Shown: positions 6,800 to 14,832 of the stretch, piece by piece
Numbering within the stretch: the stretch's first letter is position 1
Layout: each line of letters begins with the position of its first letter
Source: Jiangella sp. DSM 45060
GTDB lineage: Bacteria; Actinomycetota; Actinomycetes; Jiangellales; Jiangellaceae
Assembly (NCBI RefSeq): GCF_900105175.1
Contig: NZ_LT629771.1
Coordinates: 5,786,622-5,850,621 of the forward strand
Direction of reading: 5' to 3'
DNA length: 64,000 bases
The notes under the pieces: generated by a model
What the model was told of the DNA's origin: nothing
Databases searched by the model: none
What the model saw: the letters and a program-made list of their open reading frames with translations, nothing else
Position numbers and translations under genes: made by a program

Positions 6800-7246
6800 A
6801 TGGCCGAGATCCTGCACCGCATCGGGGCGACCGCCTCGCCCGACACCGTCTACGCGGCCCTGACCACGATCGACGGGCTGGCCGGCTGGTGGACCGCCAA
6901 GACCACCGACGCCGGCGACGACGTCATCAGGTTCCGCTTCGACGTGCCGCACGGCGAGGACGGCTTCGACATGAAGGTCCTGGAGACCGTCCCCGCCGAG
7001 CTGGTGCGCTGGGAGGTCGTCGACGGCCCGGCGGAGTGGGTCGGAACCCAGATCCGCTTCGACCTCAAGCAGGAGGACGACTTCACCATCGTGCTGTTCC
7101 GGCACGAGGGCTGGCGGGAGCCGGTCGAGTTCATGTACCACTGCAGCACGAAGTGGGCCACGTTCCTCATGAGCCTCAAGGAGTTCACCGAGACCGGCTC
7201 CGGCCGGCCCGCCCCCGACGACGTCCAGATCAGCAACTGGCACTAG
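6800..7246 (+). CDS. SRPBCC/AHSA1-domain protein (second copy)
   Basis: A 148-residue AHSA1-like protein: EILHRIGATASPDTVYAALTTIDGLAGWW is the N-terminal signature and CSTKWATFLMSLKEF the C-terminal helix. It belongs to the subfamily whose members end with a short polar tail. The ATG follows AGGAAGAGG. It lies 95 bp after arsR and is probably cotranscribed with it. The ligand is unknown. Its stop codon overlaps the stop of the convergent reductase-like gene by 4 nt. Confidence 0.85.
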   Translation: MAEILHRIGATASPDTVYAALTTIDGLAGWWTAKTTDAGDDVIRFRFDVPHGEDGFDMKVLETVPAELVRWEVVDGPAEWVGTQIRFDLKQEDDFTIVLFRHEGWREPVEFMYHCSTKWATFLMSLKEFTETGSGRPAPDDVQISNWH

Positions 7247-7809
7247 GACCGGTTGCGGCGGTAGATCGTGACGAGGACGCCGTCGCCGTAGGTCGTGGCC
7301 TCGGACAGCTTCCACACGAGCTTGTCCGGGGTCGCGGCCCACAGCTTGCGGCCGTGGCCCAGGACGACGGGGAACGTCATGAGGTGGATCTCGTCGACGA
7401 GGTCGTGCGTGAGCAGCCCCTGGGCCAGCCGGATGCTGCCGGCCACCGAGATCTCGCCGTCGACCTCCCGCTTGAGCCGCGTCACCTCCTCGACGAGGTC
7501 ACCGGAGAGCACGGTGGTGTTGGTCCACGTCGGGTCGGTGAGCGTGCTCGAGACGACGTACTTGGGCATGCTGTTGTACTTGTCGGCCAGCTCGCCCTCG
7601 TACTGCGGCCAGGCTGTGGAGAACCCGTCGTAGGTGGCGCGTCCCAGCAGCAGCGCGGTGGCGCCGAGCGCCTCGGTCTCCTTGAACCGCTCGCCGTCGG
7701 CGCCGCGGTCGAACTCGAAGCTCCAGTCCTGGTACTTGAAGTCCTCGCCGCCGGGCGCCTCGACGACACCGTCGAGCGAGATGAACTCGGTGAGCACGAT
7801 CGTTCCCAT
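7243..7809 (-). CDS. Dihydrofolate reductase-fold (RibD C-terminal) protein
   Basis: A 188-residue protein of the YyaP/YwjB group. The signature pieces are TEFISLDGVVEAPG, LLLGRATYDGF, PKYVVSST, and VDEIHLMTFPVVLGHGRKLW. The fold is that of the RibD C-terminal/DHFR reductase domain with an NADPH-binding core; true substrates are unknown for most members. It is the second gene of a leftward unit, one base after the alpha/beta hydrolase. The ATG at 7809 was chosen at MGTIVLTEF, the usual N-terminus. Confidence 0.88.
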   Translation of the reverse strand: MGTIVLTEFISLDGVVEAPGGEDFKYQDWSFEFDRGADGERFKETEALGATALLLGRATYDGFSTAWPQYEGELADKYNSMPKYVVSSTLTDPTWTNTTVLSGDLVEEVTRLKREVDGEISVAGSIRLAQGLLTHDLVDEIHLMTFPVVLGHGRKLWAATPDKLVWKLSEATTYGDGVLVTIYRRNRS

Positions 7810-7810
7810 G

Positions 7811-8629
7811 TCAGGCCTCCTTGACGAACGCGCGGAGCTCGGCGGCGAGCACCTTGGGCGTGGTGCTGTGCTCCGCACCCGGGACGACCCGGTGGGTCGC
7901 GGTGGGCAGGTGCTCGGCGATCGCCTGCGCCGCCGTGGCGAGGAACGGCCAGGTGTCCTTGCCGTTCATGACGAGGACCGGCACGTCGACGCGGTCCCAC
8001 AGGCCGGCCCGCAGCGGCTTGCCGGACATCGCGTCGCCGACGTTGCGGCCGTCGTAGGCGATGGTGGGCGCGACCGCCTCGAGCACGGGCCACTCCGCGG
8101 GGTCCTGACGCAGCTCGGCGACCATCTCGTCCGGCAGGAGGACCGCCGCGGTCAGGAACAGGGCGACGGCGTCGCCGGGCCGGCCCGCGGCGACGGCGGC
8201 CTCGACCTGCTCGACGTAGTCGGCCGGCAGCGGCGGACGGGTGTCGTCGACGACGGCGTTCGGCTCGAACAGCGCGATGCGGGCGATCGGGACGCCGGCC
8301 TGCGCCGCGTTGAGGGCGAGGTTCCCGCCGGAGGACCAGCCGAACACCGTCGCCGGTCCCCCGCCGCCGGCCTGGTCGATGATCGCGGCGAGGTCGTCGA
8401 ACTCGCGCTCGACGGCGTAGGGCAGGGTGTCGCCGCTCTCGCCGCGGCCGCGGCGGTCGTAGTTGATCACGAGGAACTCGTCGGCGAGCAGTTCCGCCGT
8501 CAGCGCGTTCTCGGGTGTGGTGGCGCGATAGGCGGTCACGCCGTCGATGATGACGATCGGGTGGCCGGCGCCCCACGCCGTGTAGGCGATGCGGGTGCCG
8601 TCGGCCGAGGTGATCGTGCCGTGGTGCAT
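7811..8629 (-). CDS. Alpha/beta hydrolase
   Basis: A 272-residue hydrolase. The nucleophile elbow is GWSSGG (Ser at about residue 101), the oxyanion-side region is NYDRRGRGESGD, the likely acid is the Asp in LVMNGKDTWP, and the catalytic His is in GAEHST. This is the haloperoxidase/lipase-like group of small-molecule esterases found often in actinomycetes. It heads a two-gene operon with the RibD-fold protein (1-bp gap) and follows an AraC regulator gene on the same strand. The substrate is unknown. Confidence 0.88.
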   Translation of the reverse strand: MHHGTITSADGTRIAYTAWGAGHPIVIIDGVTAYRATTPENALTAELLADEFLVINYDRRGRGESGDTLPYAVEREFDDLAAIIDQAGGGGPATVFGWSSGGNLALNAAQAGVPIARIALFEPNAVVDDTRPPLPADYVEQVEAAVAAGRPGDAVALFLTAAVLLPDEMVAELRQDPAEWPVLEAVAPTIAYDGRNVGDAMSGKPLRAGLWDRVDVPVLVMNGKDTWPFLATAAQAIAEHLPTATHRVVPGAEHSTTPKVLAAELRAFVKEA

Positions 8630-8683
8630 GGTCGTCGGGCCCTTCGTCCGGTGCTGCGGTGTCCGTCACCGCCACGACCGACG

Positions 8684-9406
8684 CTAGGGACCGTCCGCGT
8701 CGTCGGGCTTGTACAGGAGCGACAGGACGTCGTCGTCGGTGTCGCCCTGCCGCAGCTGGGTCGCGGTGCGGCCGATGAACCGCTGCAGCGAACGCGCCAG
8801 GTGCGGCTGGTCGTAGTAGCCGCACCGGTGCACGACGTCGAGCGGCTCCGCACCCTCGCCGAGCAGCACCGCGGCCTGGCGGGCGCGTTCGATCTGCCGG
8901 ATCGCGCCCTGGGTGAGGCCGGTGGCGGCGGCCACCCGCCGCTGCACCGACCTGACGCCCACCCGGGCGATGCCGCCCCACACGACCTCGTCGACCATCG
9001 GATCGCGGACGATCACGCCGTCGCGCACCAGCCGCTGGACCAGCAGCTCGGCGTCGTCCGCGCCGGGGATCTCCCACTCGTCGCCGCCCAGCGCGAACGT
9101 CCGGGCGGTGACCCGCGACATCTCCAGCTCGCCGTCGACGAGCTCGGCGATCGGCAGCCTCGGCATCGACGTGCCGTGCGCGAACGCGATGCCGAATGCC
9201 TCCGAGTCGCCGGTGAACTCCGCGGTGGACGCGGACGTCTCCGGTCCGCGGACGCCGGCGTGCACGACACCGCCGTCGGTCCAGAACACCAGCTCCCAGG
9301 TCGACGACGCGACCGAGGTCATCCGCCCGGCGCCGGACGTGCGACCCCACCAGACCCGCGCCACGTAGGGCGAGTCCGACGCGCGATGACCGCTCTCGAT
9401 CGGCAT
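8684..9406 (-). CDS. AraC-family transcriptional regulator
   Basis: A 240-residue regulator. The C-terminal two-helix-turn-helix domain covers about residues 140-235, with the second helix-turn-helix in DVVHRCGYYDQPHLARSLQRFIGRTATQL, the standard AraC signature. The N-terminal ~130 residues resemble the cupin-like AraC sensor domain (VWWGRTSGAGRM...FAHGTSMPRLPI). It probably regulates the two genes downstream on the same strand. The ATG start at 9406 gives the usual MPIESGHRASDSPYV-type N-terminus for this subgroup. Confidence 0.88.
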   Translation of the reverse strand: MPIESGHRASDSPYVARVWWGRTSGAGRMTSVASSTWELVFWTDGGVVHAGVRGPETSASTAEFTGDSEAFGIAFAHGTSMPRLPIAELVDGELEMSRVTARTFALGGDEWEIPGADDAELLVQRLVRDGVIVRDPMVDEVVWGGIARVGVRSVQRRVAAATGLTQGAIRQIERARQAAVLLGEGAEPLDVVHRCGYYDQPHLARSLQRFIGRTATQLRQGDTDDDVLSLLYKPDDADGP

Positions 9407-9420
9407 GCCGCGGGCCCCCG

Positions 9421-10716
9421 TCAGAGCCGGTGGGCCGGGGTGACCGTCTGGGTGTGGACGACGACGTCGAACCACTCGTCCAGGGTGCCGCCGTACGCGA
9501 TCGACGCGACGCCGTACTCGGGCCGGCCACGCGTCACGATCGGGGCGTCGAGCCAGTCGCGCACCGCGGGCGGGCCGGCCCGGTCGATCCGCAGCACGAA
9601 CCGCTCCGCGTCGACGTCGCCGAGCGGCTGCTCGAACCAGCCGTCGAGCGCCGGCGGCAGCTCGACGGTGGCGCCGTCGCCGGTCCGGTGGGTGCCGTGG
9701 TCGAAGGTGAACCCGATCGGCACGTAGCCGCGGCCGTACCAGTCCTCGAGGTACGAGCCCGCGCTGGCGAAGACGGTGTCGGGCTCGCCCGGCTCGGTGA
9801 GCGTCAGCCGCGGCGCGTCGGCGACGTGCGCCGAGGCCGCCCAGTAGACCGTGCGGGCGTCGGTGTGCCGCTGCCACCAGCGCACGTTCTCGGCCGCCCG
9901 GGCGTCGCGGTACGTCGGGATGTCACCCCACGGCAGGCTGAACGCCTCGTACCAGAAGCGGATCTGCCGCGCGTGGTGCGCGACGACCTCGTGCCCGGGC
10001 CCGGGGTCGATGGACGCGACGATGCGCTCGACCTCGTACGCGGCCTGGACGTACGGCGCCTTGTCCGGTTCTGCCATGTAGTCGCCCAGGTGCGCGCCGA
10101 TGTCGTCGTTCTCGGGCTCCACCCACTCGTACTGCGACTCCAGGTCGGCCATCCGGTCCGGAGCGTTCGCCGCGACGTAGGCCGCGACGGCGTCGTAGGC
10201 GGCCAGCCCGGTCGCGAAGTACTCCGCCCCGGCGACCTCGACGTCGCCGGCATGCGTGTCGTTGTACCGGCGCAGCCACTGGAACAGGTCGCGGAGCTCG
10301 GTGGTCTGCCAGATGTCCTCGAGCGTGCCCAGCACGGCCTCGAGGTCGTCGCGGCGGCCGAGCACGTAGTCGTTCAGGGGTAGCGCGGCCGTCCAGTCCA
10401 TCTCGAACGCGACCGCACGGACGCCTCCGTACGTGACGAGGTGCCGCAGGTAGCGCGCCTTCAGCTCGGTGACCTCGCCGATCAGGTGTCCAGGCTCGCC
10501 GAGCCCGATCAGCCGCGCGCCGGCGGTGGCCGCGGCGACCGTCAGGAGGTCGCGTCCGGGCCGGGCCGGATCGTCGGGGACGGGGACGGCGTGCCGCTCG
10601 GCCCACCGGGTGACCGGCGCGACGGGCTCCGCCGCCGGTGCGGGCACGGCCGTCCCCACCAGGGCGAGCGCGGCCGCTCCGGCGGCGAGGCCGAGCATGG
10701 TGCTACGGGTTCTCAC
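9421..10716 (-). CDS. Secreted erythromycin esterase-family protein
   Basis: A 431-residue protein with a Sec signal peptide (RTRSTMLGLAAGAAALALVG, cleavage near APA-AEP). The erythromycin-esterase (EreA-like) domain has the early GLGEPGHLIGEVTELK motif, in which the equivalent of the usual GE.THG is GLGEPGH, and the later EYFATG and ARQIRFW segments plus YWAASAHVAD carry the conserved His. Family enzymes hydrolyse macrolide lactones, but many relatives have other substrates, and secretion argues against simple self-resistance. The GTG at 10716 is set by AGGAGG 5 nt upstream. Confidence 0.82.
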   Translation of the reverse strand: MRTRSTMLGLAAGAAALALVGTAVPAPAAEPVAPVTRWAERHAVPVPDDPARPGRDLLTVAAATAGARLIGLGEPGHLIGEVTELKARYLRHLVTYGGVRAVAFEMDWTAALPLNDYVLGRRDDLEAVLGTLEDIWQTTELRDLFQWLRRYNDTHAGDVEVAGAEYFATGLAAYDAVAAYVAANAPDRMADLESQYEWVEPENDDIGAHLGDYMAEPDKAPYVQAAYEVERIVASIDPGPGHEVVAHHARQIRFWYEAFSLPWGDIPTYRDARAAENVRWWQRHTDARTVYWAASAHVADAPRLTLTEPGEPDTVFASAGSYLEDWYGRGYVPIGFTFDHGTHRTGDGATVELPPALDGWFEQPLGDVDAERFVLRIDRAGPPAVRDWLDAPIVTRGRPEYGVASIAYGGTLDEWFDVVVHTQTVTPAHRL

Positions 10717-10803
10717 GGGTACCTCCTGAGCGGGTGTGTGGAACCCCACGCTCGCGTGCGCGATGCTCGCACACATCCGTCAGGATGCGGCACCTCGGCT
10801 ACG

Positions 10804-11184
10804 TCAGATGACGTACGGCGCGATGCCCTCGGGCGTCACGAGGCAGAACGGGTGGCCGACGGGGTCGGCGAACACCCGGTACCCGATCGGCTTGTCCGAC
10901 GTCTCGAGCACCGAGCCACCGAGCTCGAGCACCCGCCGCTCGCCGACGTCGAGATCGGTGACGGTGAGGTCGAGATGCAGCTGCTGAGGCGGATCGCCGC
11001 GGTGCCAGTCGGGCGCGATGAAATGCCGGGTGCGCTGCAGCGACAACGTCAGCGGGCCGGCCTCGAGCTCGACCCAGTCAGGGGCGTCGCGCGTGCGTCG
11101 CGCACCGAGCAGCGCCTCGTAGAACGGCGCCAGCTCCCGCGGGTCGGGGCAATCGACGACGACGCCGATGATGGCTGCGATCAT
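10804..11184 (-). CDS. VOC-family (glyoxalase-like) protein
   Basis: A 126-residue single-subunit VOC protein: AIIGVVVDCPDPRELAPFYEALLG begins the first beta-alpha-beta unit and FADPVGHPFCLVTPEG closes the second. Glyoxalase-like VOC proteins use a metal site or act as binding proteins; the metal ligands are only partly kept here. It lies 24 bp downstream of another VOC gene on the same strand and is probably cotranscribed, under the MarR regulator that reads the other way. Confidence 0.85.
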   Translation of the reverse strand: MIAAIIGVVVDCPDPRELAPFYEALLGARRTRDAPDWVELEAGPLTLSLQRTRHFIAPDWHRGDPPQQLHLDLTVTDLDVGERRVLELGGSVLETSDKPIGYRVFADPVGHPFCLVTPEGIAPYVI

Positions 11185-11208
11185 CCGCCCACCCTAGGCG
11201 CGGACCCG

Positions 11209-11685
11209 TCAGAGCTGGAGCGCGCGCGGCGGCGAGGCCAGCAGCTCCGCGTCCTCCCAGTCCATGCCGGGCACGTCGACGTACAGCTCGATCTCGTTGC
11301 CGTCGGGGTCGGCGATGTAGAGGCTGTGCGTCACCACGTGGTCGGTGGCGCCGAGCACCGTCGCGCCGGCCTCCTGCAGCGTACGCAGCGCCGCCCGCAG
11401 CTCGTCGTCGGACGTGCCGATCTTCAGGCCGAAGTGGTACAGCCCGACGCGGCGCCCGGCCGGCAGCGCCGCCGCGTCGGGGCCGACCTCGATCAGCAGC
11501 AGCTCGTGGTGGGTGCGGCCGGACGGCGCGTTGAACATGGCGAACGGCATCGGCAGCGGGCCGGACCCGTCGCCGTCCGGCTTCGGCAGCACCTGCCGCC
11601 AGCCGAGCACGTCGCGGTAGAACGCCACCGAACGCCGGATGTCGCGCACGTAGAGCACGAGGTGCCCCAGTTCCTTGACCTCCAC
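11209..11685 (-). CDS. VOC-family dioxygenase-like protein
   Basis: A 158-residue protein starting VEVKELGHLVLYVRDIRRSVAFYRDVLGW, with two VOC halves and putative metal ligands His (LGHLV), His (LYHFGLKI) and Glu (NEIELYVD). This 2-His-1-Glu set matches the type I extradiol dioxygenase/glyoxalase I arrangement. The GTG start at 11685 was chosen because GAGGAGG lies 6 nt upstream. It is divergent from a marR gene across a 51-bp gap that holds a perfect palindrome, so it is likely the target of that regulator. Confidence 0.85.
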   Translation of the reverse strand: MEVKELGHLVLYVRDIRRSVAFYRDVLGWRQVLPKPDGDGSGPLPMPFAMFNAPSGRTHHELLLIEVGPDAAALPAGRRVGLYHFGLKIGTSDDELRAALRTLQEAGATVLGATDHVVTHSLYIADPDGNEIELYVDVPGMDWEDAELLASPPRALQL

Positions 11686-11701
11686 AACCCCTCCTCGGAA
11701 A

Positions 11702-11715
11702 GTTGAACCTTCAAC
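11702..11715. promoter_or_regulatory. Palindromic MarR operator
   Basis: GTTGAACCTTCAAC is a perfect 14-bp palindrome between the divergent VOC gene and marR. It is positioned just upstream of the marR TATGCT -10 box and within the VOC leader, so one bound dimer could repress both genes. Confidence 0.65.
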
Positions 11716-11736
11716 CATCATCGTATGCTGTGCGAC

Positions 11737-12207
11737 GTGAGGTCGACGCGGTGGCTGAGTGAGGACGAACAGAAGGTGTGGCGGACCTACCTGCTGGCGA
11801 ACCAGCTGCTGTGGGCGTCCCTGGACCGGCAACTGCAACGCGACGCCGGCATGCCGCACGCCTACTACATGATCCTCGCCATGCTCTCCGAGGCGCCGAA
11901 CCGCGAGCTGACGATGTCGCGGCTGGCCCGCCTCGTCGGCTCGTCACCGAGCCGGCTGTCGCACGCCGTGTCCCGGCTGGAGCAGGCCGGCTGGGTGCGC
12001 CGCCGCAAGCACGAGACCGACGGCCGCACGACGGTCGCCTCGCTCACCGGCGACGGCTTCGCGGTGCTGGCCGAGGCCGCGCCGGGCCACGTCGAGGAGG
12101 TCCGCGGCATTCTCTTCGACCCGCTCACGCCGGAGCAGGTCGACCAGCTCGGCGAGATCGTCGCGGCGATCGTCGCGCCGCATGACGGCCGGGCCCCGCA
12201 CGTGTGA
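11737..12207 (+). CDS. MarR-family transcriptional regulator
   Basis: A regulator of 156 residues from the GTG at 11737 (160 if the ATG at 11725 is used). The winged helix-turn-helix lies in MSRLARLVGSSPSRLSHAVSRLEQAGWVRRRKHETDGRTTVASLT, with the DxR wing motif as TDGR. The early WRTYLLANQLLWASLDRQL helix is typical of the subgroup that controls small catabolic or VOC genes. TATGCT (11724-11729) sits 7 nt before the GTG, favouring a leaderless start there. The adjacent palindrome suggests autoregulation. Confidence 0.87.
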   Translation: MRSTRWLSEDEQKVWRTYLLANQLLWASLDRQLQRDAGMPHAYYMILAMLSEAPNRELTMSRLARLVGSSPSRLSHAVSRLEQAGWVRRRKHETDGRTTVASLTGDGFAVLAEAAPGHVEEVRGILFDPLTPEQVDQLGEIVAAIVAPHDGRAPHV

Positions 12208-12286
12208 GATGCTGCCCGCGGCGGCAGCCGCAGCCGGCCGACGACACCTCGACCACGCCGACTCGACGCGAGAGAGGGCAGCGCCC

Positions 12287-13231
12287 ATGCGAGACATCGC
12301 CGTCTTCAGCGGCAGTGCCCACCCCGAACTGGCCGCCGAGATCTGCGCCCAGCTGGGCGCCGCCCTCAACCCCGTGCGCATCCAGCGCTTCGCCAACGAC
12401 TGCCTCGAGGTGCAGCTGCAGGCGAACTGCCGCGAGCACGACGTGTTCCTGATCCAGCCGATCGTCCCGCCGGTCCAGGAGCACCTGGTCGAGCTGTTCC
12501 TCATGCTCGACGCCGCCCGGGGCGCCTCGGCCGCGCGCACCACCGTCGTCATGCCGCACTACGCCTACGCGCGGTCGGACAAGAAGGACGCCCCGCGCAT
12601 CTCCATCGGCGGCCGGCTGATGGCCGACCTGCTCACCACGGCCGGCGCCAACCGCGTCCTGGCGATGACGCTGCACTCGCCGCAGGTGCACGGCTTCTTC
12701 AGCGTGCCGGTCGACCAGCTGCACGCGCTGCGCGAGCTGGCGGCGCACTTCCAGGGACACGACCTCTCCAACACCGTCGTCGTGTCGCCCGACCTCGGCA
12801 ACGCCAAGCCGGCGTCGGCGTTCGCCCGCATGCTCGGCGTGCCCGTCGCGGCCGGCGCGAAGCAGCGCTTCGCCGACGACAAGGTGACGATCACCGCCAT
12901 CATCGGCGAGGTCGAGGGCCGCGACATCATCGTGCTCGACGACGAGATCGCGAAGGGCAGCACGCTGATCGAGCTGATGGAGCGGCTGCGCGAACGCGAC
13001 GCCCGGTCCATCCGCATCGCCTGCACGCACGGCCTGTTCGCCGACGACGCCCTGCGCCGCCTCGGCGACCAGCCGGACGTCGAGGAGATCGTCTGCACCA
13101 ACACCGTCCCGCTGGCCAACGGCACCATGCACCCGAAGCTGACGGTGCTCTCCGTGGCGCCGCTGCTCGCGGAGGCGATCCGCCGCATCCACAACGGCGA
13201 GTCGGTGAGCGCGCTCTTCCACGACGCGTGA
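12287..13231 (+). CDS. prs: Ribose-phosphate diphosphokinase (PRPP synthetase), divergent
   Basis: A 314-residue enzyme that makes PRPP from ribose 5-phosphate and ATP. Recognisable parts are FSGSAHPELAAEI (N-terminal), the flexible ATP loop YAYARSDKKDAPR, the SPQVHGFFSVPVDQL dimer region, SPDLGNAKPA, and the PRPP-binding loop IIVLDDEIAKGSTLIE, where the class consensus is DDxIDTGGT. The changed ribose-5-phosphate loop marks it as an accessory or divergent copy rather than the housekeeping enzyme. The ATG at 12287 follows AGAGAGG. It stands alone; a short hairpin overlaps the stop codon. Confidence 0.85.
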   Translation: MRDIAVFSGSAHPELAAEICAQLGAALNPVRIQRFANDCLEVQLQANCREHDVFLIQPIVPPVQEHLVELFLMLDAARGASAARTTVVMPHYAYARSDKKDAPRISIGGRLMADLLTTAGANRVLAMTLHSPQVHGFFSVPVDQLHALRELAAHFQGHDLSNTVVVSPDLGNAKPASAFARMLGVPVAAGAKQRFADDKVTITAIIGEVEGRDIIVLDDEIAKGSTLIELMERLRERDARSIRIACTHGLFADDALRRLGDQPDVEEIVCTNTVPLANGTMHPKLTVLSVAPLLAEAIRRIHNGESVSALFHDA

Positions 13232-13312
13232 GAGGCAGCTCACGCGCATCACCGGGACCAATCCGGGCATTTCCCAGACGGCGCCCGAACCCGCCATCCA
13301 TACTCAGTGCTC

Positions 13313-13573
13313 ATGACGAGGAGTCAGTTCGAGACCATGACGGACTTCGCCGACCCGCTCACCGCTGTCACCCGCCGGGGCAGGCTCGTGCTCGCCCAGC
13401 GTGAGGGGTTCCTCGAGCTCGATGCCGCCGGCGAGCGGTTCGAGCTGCTCGGCCCGTTCGACAACGCCGCCGAACTGGGCGACGACGTCGAGATCACCGG
13501 CGTCGTGGCGCCGCAGGGCCGAGGCGCCCGCGACACCCCGGCGATGCTGGTACGGCACGTCCGCCGCGTCTGA
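13313..13573 (+). CDS. Small protein of unknown function
   Basis: An 86-residue protein with no motif I can name. The core LAQREGFLELDAAGERFELLGPFDNAAELGDDVEITGVVAPQGRG has the beta-strand spacing of a small OB-like or SH3-like barrel, and it ends with basic RHVRRV. There is no signal peptide or transmembrane segment. CATACT at 13299-13304 ends 8 nt before the ATG at 13313, favouring that start over the GTG at 13307. It shares a bidirectional terminator with the convergent rhodanese gene. Confidence 0.6.
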   Translation: MTRSQFETMTDFADPLTAVTRRGRLVLAQREGFLELDAAGERFELLGPFDNAAELGDDVEITGVVAPQGRGARDTPAMLVRHVRRV

Positions 13574-13592
13574 TCAGTCCCTGACAACAGCA

Positions 13593-13620
13593 AGCGGGCG
13601 GCCGAACCCGGCCGCCCGCT
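13593..13620. terminator. Bidirectional intrinsic terminator
   Basis: A perfect 12-bp stem AGCGGGCGGCCG / CGGCCGCCCGCT with an AACC loop, midway between the convergent stops at 13573 and 13638. Confidence 0.8.
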
Positions 13621-13637
13621 GCATGATCGTCTCCTGG

Positions 13638-13961
13638 CTACTCCGGCAGGCCGGTCTCGACCGGGTGCCCGGCGCGGACCCACGCCTGCGTGCCGCCTGC
13701 GACGTTGCGGACGTCGTAGCCCTGCGCGTCGAGGTAGTCGGCCACCTGGCCGCTGCGGCCGCCGACCGCGCACACGAGGTAGACGGTGCGGTCGCGCGGG
13801 ATGTCGTCGATCTGCTCGATGACCGACCCCATGGGGATCAGCTGCACGCCGGGGATGTGCGCCTCGACGTACTCGCCCGGCTCGCGGACATCGACGATGG
13901 CCGCGCCGCCGTCCTTCCACACCGCCATCAGCTCGTCGACGGTGACCTCGGCGGCGCTCAC
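13638..13961 (-). CDS. Rhodanese-like domain protein
   Basis: A single-domain rhodanese of 107 residues. The active-site loop is CAVGGRS, matching CxxGxRS with the sulfur-carrying cysteine, preceded by DVREPGEYVEAHIPG and followed by the C-terminal helix ending AWVRAGHPVETG. Single-domain rhodaneses carry persulfide sulfur for transfer or detoxification. The GTG start at 13961 overlaps the ideR stop by 4 nt, so the two are translationally coupled, suggesting co-regulation with iron status. Confidence 0.9.
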   Translation of the reverse strand: MSAAEVTVDELMAVWKDGGAAIVDVREPGEYVEAHIPGVQLIPMGSVIEQIDDIPRDRTVYLVCAVGGRSGQVADYLDAQGYDVRNVAGGTQAWVRAGHPVETGLPE

Positions 13962-14641
13962 GGGACGCTCACGAAGATGTGCGAGGCGTCGGCCGCCGAC
14001 AGCTCGACGGTCTCGGTGCTGCGCACCTGCACGCCGTTGTCGGTGGTGGTGGCGCGCACGGTACGGCCGGGGACGATCTCGGCCTCGCGCAGGCTGGCCA
14101 GCAGCTTCTCGTCGACCTGCAACGGCTCGCCGATGTGCCGCACGACGACCTCGGCGCCGTCGGTGGTGCCGGCCTGGCGCAGCTGCCGGACGCCGGAGCG
14201 GAACTCTTCGACCTCGGTGGAGCTGCCGAGCTCGGCCAGACCCGGGATCGGGTTGCCGTAGGGATCGGCGGCCGGTTCGTGCAGGAGGTCGACGAGGCGG
14301 CGCTCGACCGCCTCGGAGACGACGTGCTCCCAGCGGCAGGCCTCGTTGTGCACCAGCTCCCAGTCGAGCCCGATGACGTCGACCAGCAGCCGCTCGACCA
14401 GGCGGTGCTTGCGCATGACGCGCATGGCCAGCAGCCGGCCCTTCTCGGACAGCTCGAGGTGACGGTCTTCGTCGACGTGCAGCAGGCCGTCGCGCTCCAT
14501 GCGGGCGACGGTCTGGCTGACGGTGGGACCGGACTGGTGCAGCCGCTCGGCGATGCGCGCGCGGAGCGGGACGATGCCTTCCTCTTCGAGCTCGAAGATC
14601 GTCTTGAGGTACATCTCGGTCGTATCGATGAGGTCGCTCAC
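13958..14641 (-). CDS. ideR: Iron-dependent repressor IdeR (DtxR family)
   Basis: A 227-residue repressor very close in sequence to mycobacterial IdeR. The N-terminal domain has DTTEMYLKTIFELEEEG and the HTH RIAERLHQSGPTVSQTVARMERDGLL. The metal-binding/dimer domain has MRKHRLVERLLVDVIGLDWELVHNEACRWEHV, with the Cys and His/Glu of the two metal sites, then NPIPGL. A C-terminal SH3-like domain (about residues 150-225) completes it. With Fe2+ bound it represses siderophore and uptake genes and activates storage. The GTG at 14641 gives the standard MSDLIDTTEMYL start. It is the first gene of the pair with the rhodanese. Confidence 0.95.
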   Translation of the reverse strand: MSDLIDTTEMYLKTIFELEEEGIVPLRARIAERLHQSGPTVSQTVARMERDGLLHVDEDRHLELSEKGRLLAMRVMRKHRLVERLLVDVIGLDWELVHNEACRWEHVVSEAVERRLVDLLHEPAADPYGNPIPGLAELGSSTEVEEFRSGVRQLRQAGTTDGAEVVVRHIGEPLQVDEKLLASLREAEIVPGRTVRATTTDNGVQVRSTETVELSAADASHIFVSVP

Positions 14642-14832
14642 CCGACGGCTCTCCTCGCATCACTCAGATTCCATGGCGCTGCGGCTGGTAGTGCCGTCGT
14701 TCGCCGATCGACCCGCCGGGGTCTCGGGTCGATACGTCGAGCTTATCGCGACCGCGTCTCGTTTCCGGTTTCGTTCGCTCACCGCACCTCCGGACCGAGA
14801 CGCCGGGGCGCACCTCGTGACAGACTCACGGG

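Noticed and set aside
7482-9727. Two long overlapping frames on opposite strands
   Set aside because: Both cross the alpha/beta hydrolase and AraC genes, which have clear motifs; these frames only reflect high GC.
13226-13238. Terminator at the prs stop codon
   Set aside because: GCGTGAG/CTCACGC is only 7 bp with no T tract; too weak to list.
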